Source of the DNA: Faecalibacterium prausnitzii
GTDB taxonomy: Bacteria; Bacillota; Clostridia; Oscillospirales; Ruminococcaceae
Length of the DNA stretch: 64,000 nucleotides
Direction: 5' to 3'
Assembly: GCF_019967995.1 (NCBI RefSeq)
Contig: NZ_CP065377.1
Location: 248,001 to 312,000 of the forward strand
Shown here: positions 31,574 through 40,504 of the stretch, piece by piece
Position numbering within the stretch: the stretch's first letter is position 1
Layout of the letters: each line of letters opens with the position of its first letter
The notes under the pieces: model-generated
What the model was told of the DNA's origin: nothing
Databases searched by the model: none
The model's input: the letters and a program-made list of their open reading frames with translations, nothing else
Made by a program: the position numbers and the translations under genes

Positions 31574-33067
31574 TTATTCGTATACCACGCAGCCCAGAAC
31601 CGTCTTGCCCAGACGAGCGATCTGCTCCTTCTGGTCGTTCACGCTGCTGTAACGGGAGCAGCTGCAGTCGGCCACGAGCACCACCGCGTCGGCGGCGTTG
31701 ACTTCCAGAACGGCGGTGGAGGAGACCAGTACGCTCTCGGCGCAGGTCAGCTTCCGGTTGCGGAGGGTGTCGGCAGCCTGCAGCTGGGCGGTCAGGGCAG
31801 ACAGCTGCTCTGCGGGCAGATCGCCGGTGACGAGGATGCGATCAGCCTTGGGGGCACGGCTGGCAATGGTGGCGGCGATCAGGCGCACCGTCTCGTCGTC
31901 GCGGCTGCCATCAGGGCGGCCCTCCAGCTTGTTGAGTTTGGCGTCCAGCTTGACTGCCTTCCGGGCAGCGGCACTGGCCAGCGTACCGAGGACGGGCAGA
32001 TTGCAGGTGGACTTGAGGTCCTTCGCAGAGTAGACGAGGCCGGCGGTCAAGAACTTGACGACCGCAGCGCCGGCTACCAGGATCACGCCGAGGACCAAGC
32101 CGATCACGGCAGACTTCACAAGAGAGGAGCTGCCGTTGCCCGGATCTTTCGGCACTTCGAGGGCAGCCAGGTCCTGATCGGCCTTCTGGATGTTCTGCTC
32201 CAGCAGGTCGTGCTGCGCCTGCAGATCGGTCATCTGGTTCTGCAGGCTGGTCAGGTTGTCGCGGGTGTTCTGCTGCTGGTCGCGCAGGTCGGTGGACACG
32301 GTGACGCTGCTGGTGCGGGACAGCAGGGTGATGCTGTGGTGCCCCACGGTGGACTCAATCGTCTCGTACAGGCCGTTCATCCGGGCGATGACAGCATCCA
32401 GAATGGCGGTAGCATCTTCCTCGGATGCTGCGTTGATGCTGATGGAGAGCAACCGGGTGGAGTTGTCGCCCCAGACACTGACCAGCTCCCGCATGTACCG
32501 CTCTTCCATGTTGAACTGCTCTGCAATGGCAGAAATGGCCTCGTGGTTGGTCAGCAGGGAGGTGTATGCACTCAGGACCGAGCTGGTGTAGTCGGGGTTC
32601 TGGTAGTCCATGCCGGGCATGATCTTATAATCGGTGGTGACGTACAGATCTGCTCTGGCGTTGTAGACATTGTAGGGATCGATGCTGTTCAGGACGGACT
32701 TTTCCATGTACTCTTCGGCGTTGTCGATGTTGAACTGGACCGTCTGCTGCGAACGCTCATTGTCGCGCAGCTGCTGGTTGTAGCTCTGCACGTCGGTATC
32801 GCGTTTGTTCTGTGCTTCGCGGTACTCGACCATGTTCTCTTCATACGTCTGCTGGGCCGAAGTGCGGGGTGCGGTCTCGCCCTCTTCTGCCGCCTTCTGG
32901 ACGGCGGCGTTCCACGAGATGTTCTTCATAACAGCCACGCCTGCAAACAGTACGGCGCAGACCAGGGCTGCGGCCGCCATCTGCCGGTATTTGCGCAGGA
33001 CTGTGAACAGCAGGGAAACGAGGTTGATCTCCTCTTCCTGCTCATACGGGATCTGGTTTTCAGTCAT
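31574..33067 (-). CDS. Wzz-like chain length determinant with a kinase-like C-terminal domain lacking Walker motifs
   Basis: A 497-residue membrane protein. Transmembrane helices at about 33-52 (MAAAALVCAVLFAGVAVMK) and 335-358 (AVIGLVLGVILVAGAAVVKF) enclose a long extracytoplasmic coiled-coil region, the layout of polysaccharide co-polymerases. The cytoplasmic tail of about 135 residues resembles the bacterial tyrosine kinase fold (LIAATIASRAPKADRILVTGD, AVVLVADCSCSRYSSV) but has no GxxGxGKT and no tyrosine cluster. Single gene with AGGAGGAC before the start; no other polysaccharide gene adjacent. Role in capsule or exopolysaccharide is inferred. Confidence 0.75.
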   Translation of the reverse strand: MTENQIPYEQEEEINLVSLLFTVLRKYRQMAAAALVCAVLFAGVAVMKNISWNAAVQKAAEEGETAPRTSAQQTYEENMVEYREAQNKRDTDVQSYNQQLRDNERSQQTVQFNIDNAEEYMEKSVLNSIDPYNVYNARADLYVTTDYKIMPGMDYQNPDYTSSVLSAYTSLLTNHEAISAIAEQFNMEERYMRELVSVWGDNSTRLLSISINAASEEDATAILDAVIARMNGLYETIESTVGHHSITLLSRTSSVTVSTDLRDQQQNTRDNLTSLQNQMTDLQAQHDLLEQNIQKADQDLAALEVPKDPGNGSSSLVKSAVIGLVLGVILVAGAAVVKFLTAGLVYSAKDLKSTCNLPVLGTLASAAARKAVKLDAKLNKLEGRPDGSRDDETVRLIAATIASRAPKADRILVTGDLPAEQLSALTAQLQAADTLRNRKLTCAESVLVSSTAVLEVNAADAVVLVADCSCSRYSSVNDQKEQIARLGKTVLGCVVYE

Positions 33068-33215
33068 AAATGTCCTCCTAAAACAACAGAGAGTTTGCAG
33101 CGCGGGATGCCTCCCCGGAACACCCGGAAACAGGATGGGTATAAAGCGCACAACATATCATTTTAGATGATATCATTTTTCGGCCCGGAATGCAAGACAA
33201 AGTCTTGATTTTTGA

Positions 33216-33244
33216 TTGACAAAGCCGCTTTCCTGTGCTATTTT
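33216..33244 (+). promoter_or_regulatory. Promoter of asnS
   Basis: TTGACA (33216-33221), 17 bases, TATTTT (33239-33244), just upstream of the T-box leader. Confidence 0.7.
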
Positions 33245-33251
33245 TAGAATT

Positions 33252-33552
33252 ACCGAAAAGCACAGATCGGGAAAAGTAACGCATCCGGGACGCTTCCAGA
33301 GAACACGGCAGTTGCTGCGAGCCGTGAGCGCCCCCTGCGCGAACGAACACCCAGGAGCTGCAACCTGAACCCAGTTTTTTGCAAAACTGCCAGTAGGTGC
33401 GCCGCTGCGCCCCGCGTTACAAGGGCAGCGCTTTCTTTTTTGAGATGAGCGCGTGAGCGACCGGACACTTCCGGTAATTCAGGTGGCACCGCGGACATTA
33501 CAAGACAGCTTGTTCGCCCTGAAACTTCAGGGCAAAGCTGTCTTTTTATTTT
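33252..33552 (+). promoter_or_regulatory. T-box riboswitch, Asn-responsive, upstream of asnS
   Basis: A leader of about 300 nt. The T-box core AGGTGGCACCGCGG is at 33481-33494. An AGAGA segment lies near 33298 in stem I, and AAC triplets at 33362 and 33368 are candidate Asn specifiers. A terminator formed by AAGACAGCTT...CCCTGAA and TTCAGGGCAAAGCTGTC, followed by TTTTTATTTT, ends at about 33552. Uncharged tRNA-Asn would be expected to favour read-through into asnS. Confidence 0.9.
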
Positions 33553-33569
33553 ACATCGGAGGAGATACC

Positions 33570-34958
33570 ATGGAACGCACTGAGATCGTTTCGCTGTACA
33601 AGAACACCCCCGCCGACGGCACCGTCGTGACCGTCTGCGGCTGGGCAAAGAACATCCGCGACTCCAAGAACATCGGCTTCATCGCCCTGTCGGACGGCGG
33701 CTGCTTCAAGACCCTGCAGGTCGTGCTGGAAGCCGGCAAGCTGGAAAACTACGACGCCGTCATCCACACCGGCCTCTACAGCAGCCTGCGCATCGTGGGC
33801 CGCATCGTGCTGACCCCGCAGGCCAAGCAGCCCTTTGAGCTGAACGCCGACTCCGTCGAGATCCTGGGCGACTGCCCCGCCGACGAATACCCGCTGCAGA
33901 AAAAGAAGATGAGCATGGAGTATCTGCGCACCATGCCCACCCTGCGCCCCCGCACCAACACCTTCAACGCTGCCTTCCGCGTCCGCAGCGTGGCTGCTTA
34001 CGCCATCCACAAGTTCTTCCAGGAGAACGGCTTCGTCTACGCACACTCCCCGCTGCTGACCGCATCCGACTGCGAGGGCGCCGGTGAGATGTTCCGCGTG
34101 ACCACCCTCGACCTGGAGAACGTGCCCAAGAACGAGGACGGCACCGTCGATTACACCCAGGACTTCTTCGAGAAGCCGGTCAACCTGACCGTTTCCGGCC
34201 AGCTGGAGGCCGAGGCCATGGCCATGGCCTTTGGCAAGGTGTACACATTCGGTCCCACCTTCCGTGCGGAGAAGAGCTTCACCACCCGCCACGCCGCCGA
34301 GTTCTGGATGATCGAGCCGGAGATGGCCTTCTGCGACCTGAACGGCTACATGGACACCGCCGAGGCCATGACCAAGTACGTCATCCGCTACGTGCTGGAC
34401 AACTGCCCCGACGAGATGGCCTTCTTCAACCAGTTCATCGACAAGGGCCTCATCGAGCGCCTGGAGCTGGTGGCGAACAGCGAATTTGGCCGCATCACCT
34501 ACACCGACGCCATCGAGGTGCTGAAGAAGAACAACAAGAAGTTCCAGTTCCCCGTCGAGTGGGGCGTGGACATCCAGACCGAGCACGAGCGCTACCTGAC
34601 CGAGGTAGTCTTCAAGAAGCCCGTCTTCGTCACCGACTACCCGAAGGAGATCAAGAGCTTCTACATGAAGCAGAACCCGGACGGCAAGACCGTAGCCGCA
34701 GCCGATATGCTGGTGCCCGGCATCGGCGAGCTGATCGGCGGCAGCCAGCGTGAGGAAGACTACGACAAGCTGGTAGCCCGTATGGACGAGCTGGGGCTGG
34801 ACAAATCCAGCTACGACTGGTACCTCAACCTGCGCAAGTTCGGCGGCGTGGAGCATGCCGGTTACGGCCTGGGCTTCGAGCGCATGATCATGTACCTCAC
34901 GGGCATCCAGAACATCCGTGATGTCCTGCCGTTCCCCCGCACCGCGTACGGATTCTAA
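33570..34958 (+). CDS. asnS: Asparagine--tRNA ligase
   Basis: A 462-residue class IIb aminoacyl-tRNA synthetase. The OB-fold anticodon domain ([25 protein letters not shown]) is followed by the class II core: motif 2 as [22 protein letters not shown] and motif 3 as [21 protein letters not shown]. The FRAE and RHAAEF pattern and the Asn-type T-box upstream support AsnRS over AspRS. Start 33570 has CGGAGGAG 7 bases upstream; the frame extension upstream lies inside the riboswitch. Confidence 0.96.
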   Translation: MERTEIVSLYKNTPADGTVVTVCGWAKNIRDSKNIGFIALSDGGCFKTLQVVLEAGKLENYDAVIHTGLYSSLRIVGRIVLTPQAKQPFELNADSVEILGDCPADEYPLQKKKMSMEYLRTMPTLRPRTNTFNAAFRVRSVAAYAIHKFFQENGFVYAHSPLLTASDCEGAGEMFRVTTLDLENVPKNEDGTVDYTQDFFEKPVNLTVSGQLEAEAMAMAFGKVYTFGPTFRAEKSFTTRHAAEFWMIEPEMAFCDLNGYMDTAEAMTKYVIRYVLDNCPDEMAFFNQFIDKGLIERLELVANSEFGRITYTDAIEVLKKNNKKFQFPVEWGVDIQTEHERYLTEVVFKKPVFVTDYPKEIKSFYMKQNPDGKTVAAADMLVPGIGELIGGSQREEDYDKLVARMDELGLDKSSYDWYLNLRKFGGVEHAGYGLGFERMIMYLTGIQNIRDVLPFPRTAYGF

Positions 34959-34967
34959 AAAATGAGG

Positions 34968-35106
34968 AAACCTCTCCGTCATTGCTTCGCAATGCCACCG
35001 CTCCTACCGAGGAGAGGCCTTGGCAGAACGGGAAACTTTCCCTTTTCGCCAGAGGCTCCCCTAGCAGGGGAGCTGGCAAAGCCGTCAGGCTTTGACGGAG
35101 AGGTTT
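34968..35106. repeat. Dispersed palindromic repeat with 14-bp terminal inverted repeats
   Basis: A 139-bp element whose ends AAACCTCTCCGTCA and TGACGGAGAGGTTT are perfectly complementary. Inner modules are ATTGCTTCGCAAT, CTACCGAGGAGAGGCCTTGG, GGCTCCCCTAGCAGGGGAGC and AAGCCGTCAGGCTT. The length and ends suggest a non-autonomous mobile or REP-like unit. No target-site duplication was identified. Confidence 0.85.
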
Positions 35107-35141
35107 TTCTTGATCCATTTTCAACATCGAGGTAACATTTC

Positions 35142-36194
35142 GTGGAAAACATTTCGCCCGCCCTGCTCCACTGGTTCCATGCGAACCACCGCATCCTGCC
35201 TTTTCGCTCCGACCCCACCCCCTACCATGTCTGGCTGAGTGAGATCATGCTGCAGCAGACCCGCGTCTCGGCGGCGCTGCCCTACTATGAGCGGTTCCTT
35301 GCCGCTCTGCCGGACATCCCCGCCCTTGCCGCCTGCGAGGAGGAAAAGCTCCACAAACTGTGGGAGGGTCTGGGCTACTACAGCCGGGTGCGGAACCTGC
35401 AAAAGGCGGCAAAGCTCGTCTGTGCGCAGTACGGCGGCGAACTGCCCGCCGACTACGATGCCCTCCGCGCCCTGCCCGGCATCGGCGACTACACGGCGGG
35501 TGCCATCGCCTCCATCAGCTTCGGCCTGCCGGTGCCTGCGGTGGACGGCAATGTGCTGCGGGTGTTTTCCCGCCTGTACAACGACGACCGCCTCATCACC
35601 GACCCCAAGGTCAAGCGGGCGTTCACGGCCCGTGTCATGGAACACCAGCCCCCGGCTGCCCCCGGCGACTACAATCAGGCCCTGATGGAGCTGGGTGCGC
35701 TGGTCTGCGTACCCAACGGTGCCCCGCTCTGCGCGCAGTGCCCGCTGGCCCACCTCTGCGCCGCCCATGCCGCCGGGACGGCCCTCACCCTGCCCCGCAA
35801 AGCGGCCCCCAAGGCCCGCCGCATCGAGCCGGTGACGCTGGCGCTCGTCCGCAGCCCGGAGGGCGTCCTGCTCCAGCAGCGGCCCGAAAAGGGTCTGCTG
35901 GCGGGCCTGTGGCAGCCGGTGCTCTGGGAGGATGAATCTCTCTCCGCCGACGAGGCCCGCGCCCGCCTGGCAGCGCTGGGCGTCGTCTGCACCCCCGATG
36001 CCGCCAAAGCCCTCCGCCCGGCCCGGCACATCTTCAGCCACATCGAGTGGCACATGGGCGGCTATCTCTTCACGGCAGAGCGCCAGCCCGCCCCCGTCGG
36101 CTGCGTCTGGGCCAGCCCGGAACAGCTGGAAGCCGCGTACACCCTGCCCGGTGCGTTCAAGGCGTACCGCAAACTGCTGGCCGCTGCATTTTAA
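35142..36194 (+). CDS. mutY: A/G-specific adenine DNA glycosylase
   Basis: A 350-residue base-excision repair enzyme removing adenine opposite 8-oxoguanine. The helix-hairpin-helix is LPGIGDYTAGAI, the catalytic glutamate lies in SEIMLQQTRV and the aspartate in VDGNVLRV. Four cysteines arranged C-x7-C-x2-C-x5-C (VCVPNGAPLCAQCPLAHLC) bind the 4Fe-4S cluster, one residue longer in the first spacing than usual. A NUDIX-like C-terminal domain recognises 8-oxoG. It starts with GTG at 35142, with GAGG upstream. Confidence 0.93.
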   Translation: MENISPALLHWFHANHRILPFRSDPTPYHVWLSEIMLQQTRVSAALPYYERFLAALPDIPALAACEEEKLHKLWEGLGYYSRVRNLQKAAKLVCAQYGGELPADYDALRALPGIGDYTAGAIASISFGLPVPAVDGNVLRVFSRLYNDDRLITDPKVKRAFTARVMEHQPPAAPGDYNQALMELGALVCVPNGAPLCAQCPLAHLCAAHAAGTALTLPRKAAPKARRIEPVTLALVRSPEGVLLQQRPEKGLLAGLWQPVLWEDESLSADEARARLAALGVVCTPDAAKALRPARHIFSHIEWHMGGYLFTAERQPAPVGCVWASPEQLEAAYTLPGAFKAYRKLLAAAF

Positions 36195-36234
36195 CTTCTT
36201 TCGTGCAGGTCGATGAAAATTTACGGATTGGCAG

Positions 36235-36263
36235 TTGTAATTTTTTTGCATTCCGGGTATAAT
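36235..36263 (+). promoter_or_regulatory. Promoter upstream of the 60-residue membrane protein
   Basis: TTGTAA (36235-36240), 17 bases, TATAAT (36258-36263). A leader of about 125 bases follows. Confidence 0.7.
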
Positions 36264-36393
36264 ATTCCTAACGCGATATTTCTACACGATATCCGCAAGG
36301 GCGGTTCCATGGCCCACCGCGAAACGGGCCACCCCGACACAAAGGATGTTCTGAACCCATCGTTCCGACCCAAAAAAGGAGTGTGCTGAACCT

Positions 36394-36576
36394 ATGAAGA
36401 AATCTTGTTTGATCGCCGTGATCGCTACGCTGGCCGCCATCGCCGGTGCACTGGCTGCCGTGGCCGTTTATCTCCGCCGCCGCGAGAAGGAGCTTGATGA
36501 ATACGAGCGCCTGCTGTTTGGCGAAGACAAGGCGGAACCCGCCGACGCACCTGCCGAGGACGCCGCAGAAGAATAA
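36394..36576 (+). CDS. Small single-pass membrane protein
   Basis: A 60-residue protein: MKKSCLIAVIATLAAIAGAL begins one transmembrane helix, followed by RRREKELDEYERLLFGED and an acidic Ala/Glu/Asp tail. It has an AAAGGAG site, a TATAAT promoter and its own terminator, so it is a real monocistronic gene. The REKELDEYERLLF stretch is common in small Oscillospiraceae membrane proteins of unknown function. Confidence 0.8.
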   Translation: MKKSCLIAVIATLAAIAGALAAVAVYLRRREKELDEYERLLFGEDKAEPADAPAEDAAEE

Positions 36577-36589
36577 CCGATCCGCTGAA

Positions 36590-36636
36590 GGGCGCACCCG
36601 GTGGTCAGTTCCTGACCCGCCGCGTGCGCCCTTTTT
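36590..36636 (+). terminator. Terminator of the small membrane protein gene
   Basis: GGGCGCA (36590-36596) pairs with TGCGCCC (36625-36631), then TTTTT. Confidence 0.75.
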
Positions 36637-36640
36637 GCAA

Positions 36641-36690
36641 CCCTCTCAGGCGCTGACACGCCAGCTCTCCCCAAAAAGGGGGGAGCCTTT
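36641..36690. repeat. Partial dispersed repeat
   Basis: CCCTCTCAGGCGCTGACACG then CCAGCTCTCC and GGGGGGAGCC: the left half of the element seen at 14966 and 17362. Confidence 0.7.
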
Positions 36691-36776
36691 GGCAGGTCGG
36701 ATATATTTTTCAGACCCGCCTGCGGCTCCCATACTGCCGGGCCCTGCACCTTAATGTCAGGAGGATGTTACATATC

Positions 36777-38081
36777 ATGAAGCGATTTTTTCTTTGGATC
36801 ATCGGCGTCGCGCTGGGCGTCGTCGTGCTGCTGGGGGCCGTAATGGCCGTGAGCTATTCCTTTACCGGCGAGGGGGCCCGCCCTGCGGCGGACGTACAGT
36901 TCGGCGGGCAGGCGCTGGAAGTGAACGGCTCCTGCTGGCAGGTGCCGCTGGTGGGCGGTGTGCTCGACAGGGTCTTTGCCGAGCCGGACACCCTTACCGT
37001 GCAAAAGCTGGGCACACTGTACGATGCCCACCCGGCACTCGCCCTGCCCGACTGGGCCACCTACACCACCCTGACCATCGAGACCGACGTCGGCAGCCTC
37101 GTGTTCGCCGGTTCTGCCGGGCAGTATGAAGACTTCCTCTTCCCGGCCAACGGCAGCTACAAGGCCACGATGACGGTCTGGCGGCTCCCGGCCGACCTTT
37201 CTGCCACCCAGTTCGACGGCGGCACCAACGGCTCCATTCATAAGAACTGGGGGCAGGAGCACCCTGCCCGGCCCACCGGCTGGTATCGGTTCTCCTTCCG
37301 GTTCACGCTGCAGGCCAGCGCGAACGTCGAGCTTTCGGCTGAGCGGGTCGAGCAGGGCGGCATCGTAGGCGTCGCCATCACCGGCATGGCCGGGGACACG
37401 GCCCCCACCCTGGAGACCGACCTCGGCAGTGTTTCGTGCACCCGCAGCCCCTCCGGCTGGCGGGCCTACATCCCTGCGGCCTACAACGCCTCCGCCGGAG
37501 CCCACGAGATCCGCATCACGGTCAACGGGGAGACGCTCTCCCGGACACTGACCGTTCTGCCCAAAGACTTCGGCACTGCGGAAGTCGAGGCTGAACCGGC
37601 CCCCACCGAGGCCGCGAACACCGAGTTCCGGAACAACATCTGGCCGCTGTATGAGCTGCCCGTGCGGGAAAAGCTCTGGTCTGGCGGGTTCATCTGCCCG
37701 GCCGAGAACTATCTCATCCTGCTGGATTTCGGTCAGGTCAAGGTCACGAACGGCCAGCAGGGTTCCCGCTCCAACTCCACCAAACTCTATACCATCCCCG
37801 GCGACCCGGCCCGCGCCCCGGCGGACGGCGTCGTCGTCTTTGCCGGGAACCTTGCCCTCACCGGCAACACCGTCGTCATCGACCACGGCTGCGGCCTGCG
37901 CAGCTACCTTTACGGCCTGCAGACCCTCTCCGTCAGCCGAAACGCGACCGTCCAGAAAGGGCAGGCCGTCGGTGCGCTGGGCGAAGAGATGACCATGGAC
38001 TTCAAACTGGGCAGCAAGAGCGTGAACCCCTGGCTGCTGTTCCAGACCAGCGGCGGAGCATTCTGGCGTGAAAACGGGTGA
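36777..38081 (+). CDS. LytM / peptidase M23-fold protein without zinc ligands
   Basis: A 434-residue exported protein anchored by an N-terminal helix (FFLWIIGVALGVVVLLGAVMAV). The middle holds two beta-sandwich-like regions. The C-terminal 110 residues follow the LytM fold: GVVVFAGNLALTGNTVVIDHG, then YGLQTLSVSRNATVQKGQAVGALG. The catalytic YxHxS is YGLQT and the final HxHF motif is MDFKL (about residues 407-411), so the zinc ligands are missing. It may act like EnvC-type activators or bind the wall. Start chosen at 36777 with AGGAGG 12 bases upstream; 36765 is an alternative. Confidence 0.75.
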   Translation: MKRFFLWIIGVALGVVVLLGAVMAVSYSFTGEGARPAADVQFGGQALEVNGSCWQVPLVGGVLDRVFAEPDTLTVQKLGTLYDAHPALALPDWATYTTLTIETDVGSLVFAGSAGQYEDFLFPANGSYKATMTVWRLPADLSATQFDGGTNGSIHKNWGQEHPARPTGWYRFSFRFTLQASANVELSAERVEQGGIVGVAITGMAGDTAPTLETDLGSVSCTRSPSGWRAYIPAAYNASAGAHEIRITVNGETLSRTLTVLPKDFGTAEVEAEPAPTEAANTEFRNNIWPLYELPVREKLWSGGFICPAENYLILLDFGQVKVTNGQQGSRSNSTKLYTIPGDPARAPADGVVVFAGNLALTGNTVVIDHGCGLRSYLYGLQTLSVSRNATVQKGQAVGALGEEMTMDFKLGSKSVNPWLLFQTSGGAFWRENG

Positions 38082-38169
38082 AGCAAAAATAGTTTCGGAG
38101 ATTCTTGTAATATTTTCGTCTTTGGGGCGTTATTGAGGTGAATGGACACGAAAAAAGGAGGTCGTACTC

Positions 38170-38835
38170 ATGAAACTGCCCTGTGAACTCATCCGGGACC
38201 TGCTCCCCCTCTACGCCGAACACCTCACCAGCCCGGAGACCGGCCAGCTCATCGAAGAGCATCTGCAAAGCTGCCCGGCCTGCCGGGACGAACTGCACAG
38301 CATCCGCCTGCCAGTCCCGGTGCAGGCCGATGCGCAGGCCGACGCCCCGCTGAAACAGGTCCATGCTACCCTGCGGAAAAAGCAGCTGCTGACCATTCTG
38401 GCGGCCGTGCTGGCCGTGGTGTGCGCTCTGGCACTGGCCGTGTGGATGTACAGCGCCGAGGCTCCCGCCACCGTCGAGGAAGCCCGGTTCTGGACCTACA
38501 ACCGGAAAGAAGACTCTGCCAACCTCTGCATCCTCGAAGTGCAGGGCGAGGGCGTCTGGCTGACGCTGGACGAGCCCTTCAGCTGGGGCAGCCCGACCGT
38601 GACGGTGCAGGCCGTGCGCTACCGTTTCCCGCACTTCCACGCCGCACTGGCCGGGGTGTTCGGGAGCGCGGCATCTTCCAAGACCATCGCCGTTTCCAAC
38701 ACCCAGCTGCTCGCCGTCGTCTGTGCCGACGAAACGCTCCATTACCGGGAAGGCCAGCCGGTCTCGGCCTACCGCCTCAATGGCACCATCGTCTACGGCA
38801 CCGAGCAGGAGCTGGGCCTCTATCCGAGGGCCTAG
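38170..38835 (+). CDS. Anti-sigma factor with zinc-finger HC2 domain
   Basis: A 221-residue membrane protein. The N-terminal zf-HC2 anti-sigma domain has Cys5, His31, Cys35 and Cys38 (IEEHLQSCPACRDEL). A transmembrane helix at about 72-93 (LLTILAAVLAVVCALALAVWM) leads to an extracytoplasmic sensor domain without known family. It likely holds the ECF sigma factor encoded 3 bp downstream. AAAGGAGG precedes the start. The anti-sigma gene comes first, which is the less common order. Confidence 0.87.
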   Translation: MKLPCELIRDLLPLYAEHLTSPETGQLIEEHLQSCPACRDELHSIRLPVPVQADAQADAPLKQVHATLRKKQLLTILAAVLAVVCALALAVWMYSAEAPATVEEARFWTYNRKEDSANLCILEVQGEGVWLTLDEPFSWGSPTVTVQAVRYRFPHFHAALAGVFGSAASSKTIAVSNTQLLAVVCADETLHYREGQPVSAYRLNGTIVYGTEQELGLYPRA

Positions 38836-38838
38836 CCC

Positions 38839-39324
38839 ATGGACATGGATGCACTTTACCGGCTCTATTTCCGGGATGTGTTCCTGTTTTTGCAGGGCCT
38901 CACCCACTCGGAATCGCTGGCCGAAGAACTGACGCAGGAGACGTTTTTCAAGGCCCTGAACGGTCTGAAGCACTTTGATGGCCGACAGGACATCCGCGCC
39001 TGGCTCTTCACCGTAGCGCGGAACTGTTATTACTCCCACTGCCGCAAGGCGAAACAGACCGTCCCGCTGGACGAGGCGTTCCCGCCCGCCGCTGCCCCGC
39101 AGCCGGACCTGGACGAACTGCTCATCGACGAAGACGCCGCTTTTACCATCCACCAGTGCCTCCACCGGCTGGAAGAGCCGTACAAGGAGGTGTTCACCCT
39201 CCGGGTCTTCGGCGAGCTCTCCTACAAGAAGATCGGTGCAATCTTCGGCCACACCGCCAACTGGGCCTGCGTGACCTACTGCCGCGCCAAACGAAAGATC
39301 CAGCAGATGCTGAAGGAAGCATAA
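38839..39324 (+). CDS. ECF-type RNA polymerase sigma factor
   Basis: A 161-residue sigma-70 family protein with only regions 2 and 4. Region 2 is YRLYFRDVFLFLQGLTHSES then LAEELTQETFFKAL and DIRAWLFTVARNCYYSHCRK; region 4 is LEEPYKEVFTLRVFGELSYK then KIGAIFGHTANWACVTYCRAK. It directs transcription of a stress or envelope regulon, held inactive by the membrane anti-sigma upstream. The target promoter was not determined. Confidence 0.93.
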   Translation: MDMDALYRLYFRDVFLFLQGLTHSESLAEELTQETFFKALNGLKHFDGRQDIRAWLFTVARNCYYSHCRKAKQTVPLDEAFPPAAAPQPDLDELLIDEDAAFTIHQCLHRLEEPYKEVFTLRVFGELSYKKIGAIFGHTANWACVTYCRAKRKIQQMLKEA

Positions 39325-39325
39325 C

Positions 39326-39364
39326 AGAAGAGGAGCCGCGACCATTGGCCGCGGCTCCTCTTCT
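39326..39364. terminator. Bidirectional terminator, sigma factor / aldo-keto reductase
   Basis: AGAAGAGGAGCCGCG pairs with CGCGGCTCCTCTTCT, a 15-bp perfect stem. Confidence 0.85.
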
Positions 39365-39376
39365 GCCTTTATTATC

Positions 39377-40360
39377 TTACGAAATGGCGTCCACGTCCCA
39401 CTTCATGCGGACGGCATCTGCGCCGTTGAGCTGGATGCGCAGGGCACCGGCGTTGTCGCGCACCTGCTCCGGGGTGCGGGCACCGCAGAGCACATGCAGG
39501 CCGGGGATCATCCGGGCCGTCATCGCGATGACCAGCTGCGCGAGGGTGCAGTCGTATTTTTCGGTCAGGTCGCCCCACTTTTTCAGCAGCTCAATGGCCT
39601 GCGCACGGCGGGCGGGCTGGAAGCTGGGGTTGGTGTTGCGGGTGCTGCCCTCCGGGTAGGTGGTCTCCATCGTGACCTTGCCGGTCAGCAGGCCCTGCTC
39701 CAGCGGAGAGTAGGCCTGAATGGACACGCCAAGCTCCTTGCAGGTGGGCAGCAGCTGCTTTTCCACGCGGCGGGTCAGCAGGCTGTACTTCTCCTGGATG
39801 ACGTCCAGCTGGCCGTACTTGCAATAGCCGCGGATGATGTTCGCCGTCACATTCGACGCACCGATGGCGCGGATCTTGCCCTGCTCCTTGAGCTTCATCA
39901 TGGCCTCGACGGTCTCTTCCAGCGGGTAGAGGCCGAGATCCGGGCTCTGCCAGTGGGTGTACAGGACATCCAGATGGTCGGTGCCCAGCCGCTTCAGGCT
40001 CTCTTCCACGTCCTCGATGATGCTCTGGGCGGACAGGTCGCGGTAGACTGCGGTGCCGTCCACGACTTTGTGGAGCACCGGCGTCTCGTGCCGCCATTCC
40101 AGGCCGCACTTGGTGGAGAGGACCACCTTGTCGCGGTCGATGTGCCGGAGCGCCTCGCCCACGACCTGTTCGCTGTGGTACAAGCCGTAGATGGGGGCCG
40201 TGTCGATCCAGCGGATGCCCTGCTCGACCGCCGCTTCAATGGCGTTCACCGACAGGGCGTCGTCGTTGTCGCCCCACCAGTTGCCGCCGCCAATGGCCCA
40301 GGTGCCCATACCGAGAAAGGGCACCTCGATGCCGCTTTTTCCGATCGTGATATTCTGCAT
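39377..40360 (-). CDS. Aldo/keto reductase
   Basis: A 327-residue NAD(P)H-dependent oxidoreductase with TIM-barrel fold. Catalytic tetrad elements: Asp-Tyr in IDTAPIYGL, Lys in VVLSTKCGL, His in LYTHWQ. The cofactor segments IRAIGASNVT and QAYSPLEQGLLTG are present. Substrate unknown. Start 40360 has GGAGG 8 bases upstream; the upstream ATG at 40375 overlaps that site and is less likely. Confidence 0.93.
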   Translation of the reverse strand: MQNITIGKSGIEVPFLGMGTWAIGGGNWWGDNDDALSVNAIEAAVEQGIRWIDTAPIYGLYHSEQVVGEALRHIDRDKVVLSTKCGLEWRHETPVLHKVVDGTAVYRDLSAQSIIEDVEESLKRLGTDHLDVLYTHWQSPDLGLYPLEETVEAMMKLKEQGKIRAIGASNVTANIIRGYCKYGQLDVIQEKYSLLTRRVEKQLLPTCKELGVSIQAYSPLEQGLLTGKVTMETTYPEGSTRNTNPSFQPARRAQAIELLKKWGDLTEKYDCTLAQLVIAMTARMIPGLHVLCGARTPEQVRDNAGALRIQLNGADAVRMKWDVDAIS

Positions 40361-40452
40361 CTTATTTTCCTCCATGCCAGAAGTGTTCCCCATCGGGGGC
40401 CGGTCTCATCCCATTTCTGGCATTCTTTGTTGTATTTTTGATTTCTATCCAA

Positions 40453-40495
40453 AAAGAGCTGCTGTTTGGAGTCCCGCCCCGCACAGCAGCTCTTT
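40453..40495 (-). terminator. Terminator of prfC
   Basis: AAAGAGCTGCTGT pairs with ACAGCAGCTCTTT, followed on the minus strand by TTTGG. Confidence 0.8.
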
Positions 40496-40504
40496 GGGAT
40501 CGTT

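Noticed and set aside
38095..38160. Autoregulatory ECF promoter (GGAGAT ... CGTC) before the anti-sigma gene
   Set aside because: The candidate boxes have non-standard spacing and only short matches; not enough to support a feature.
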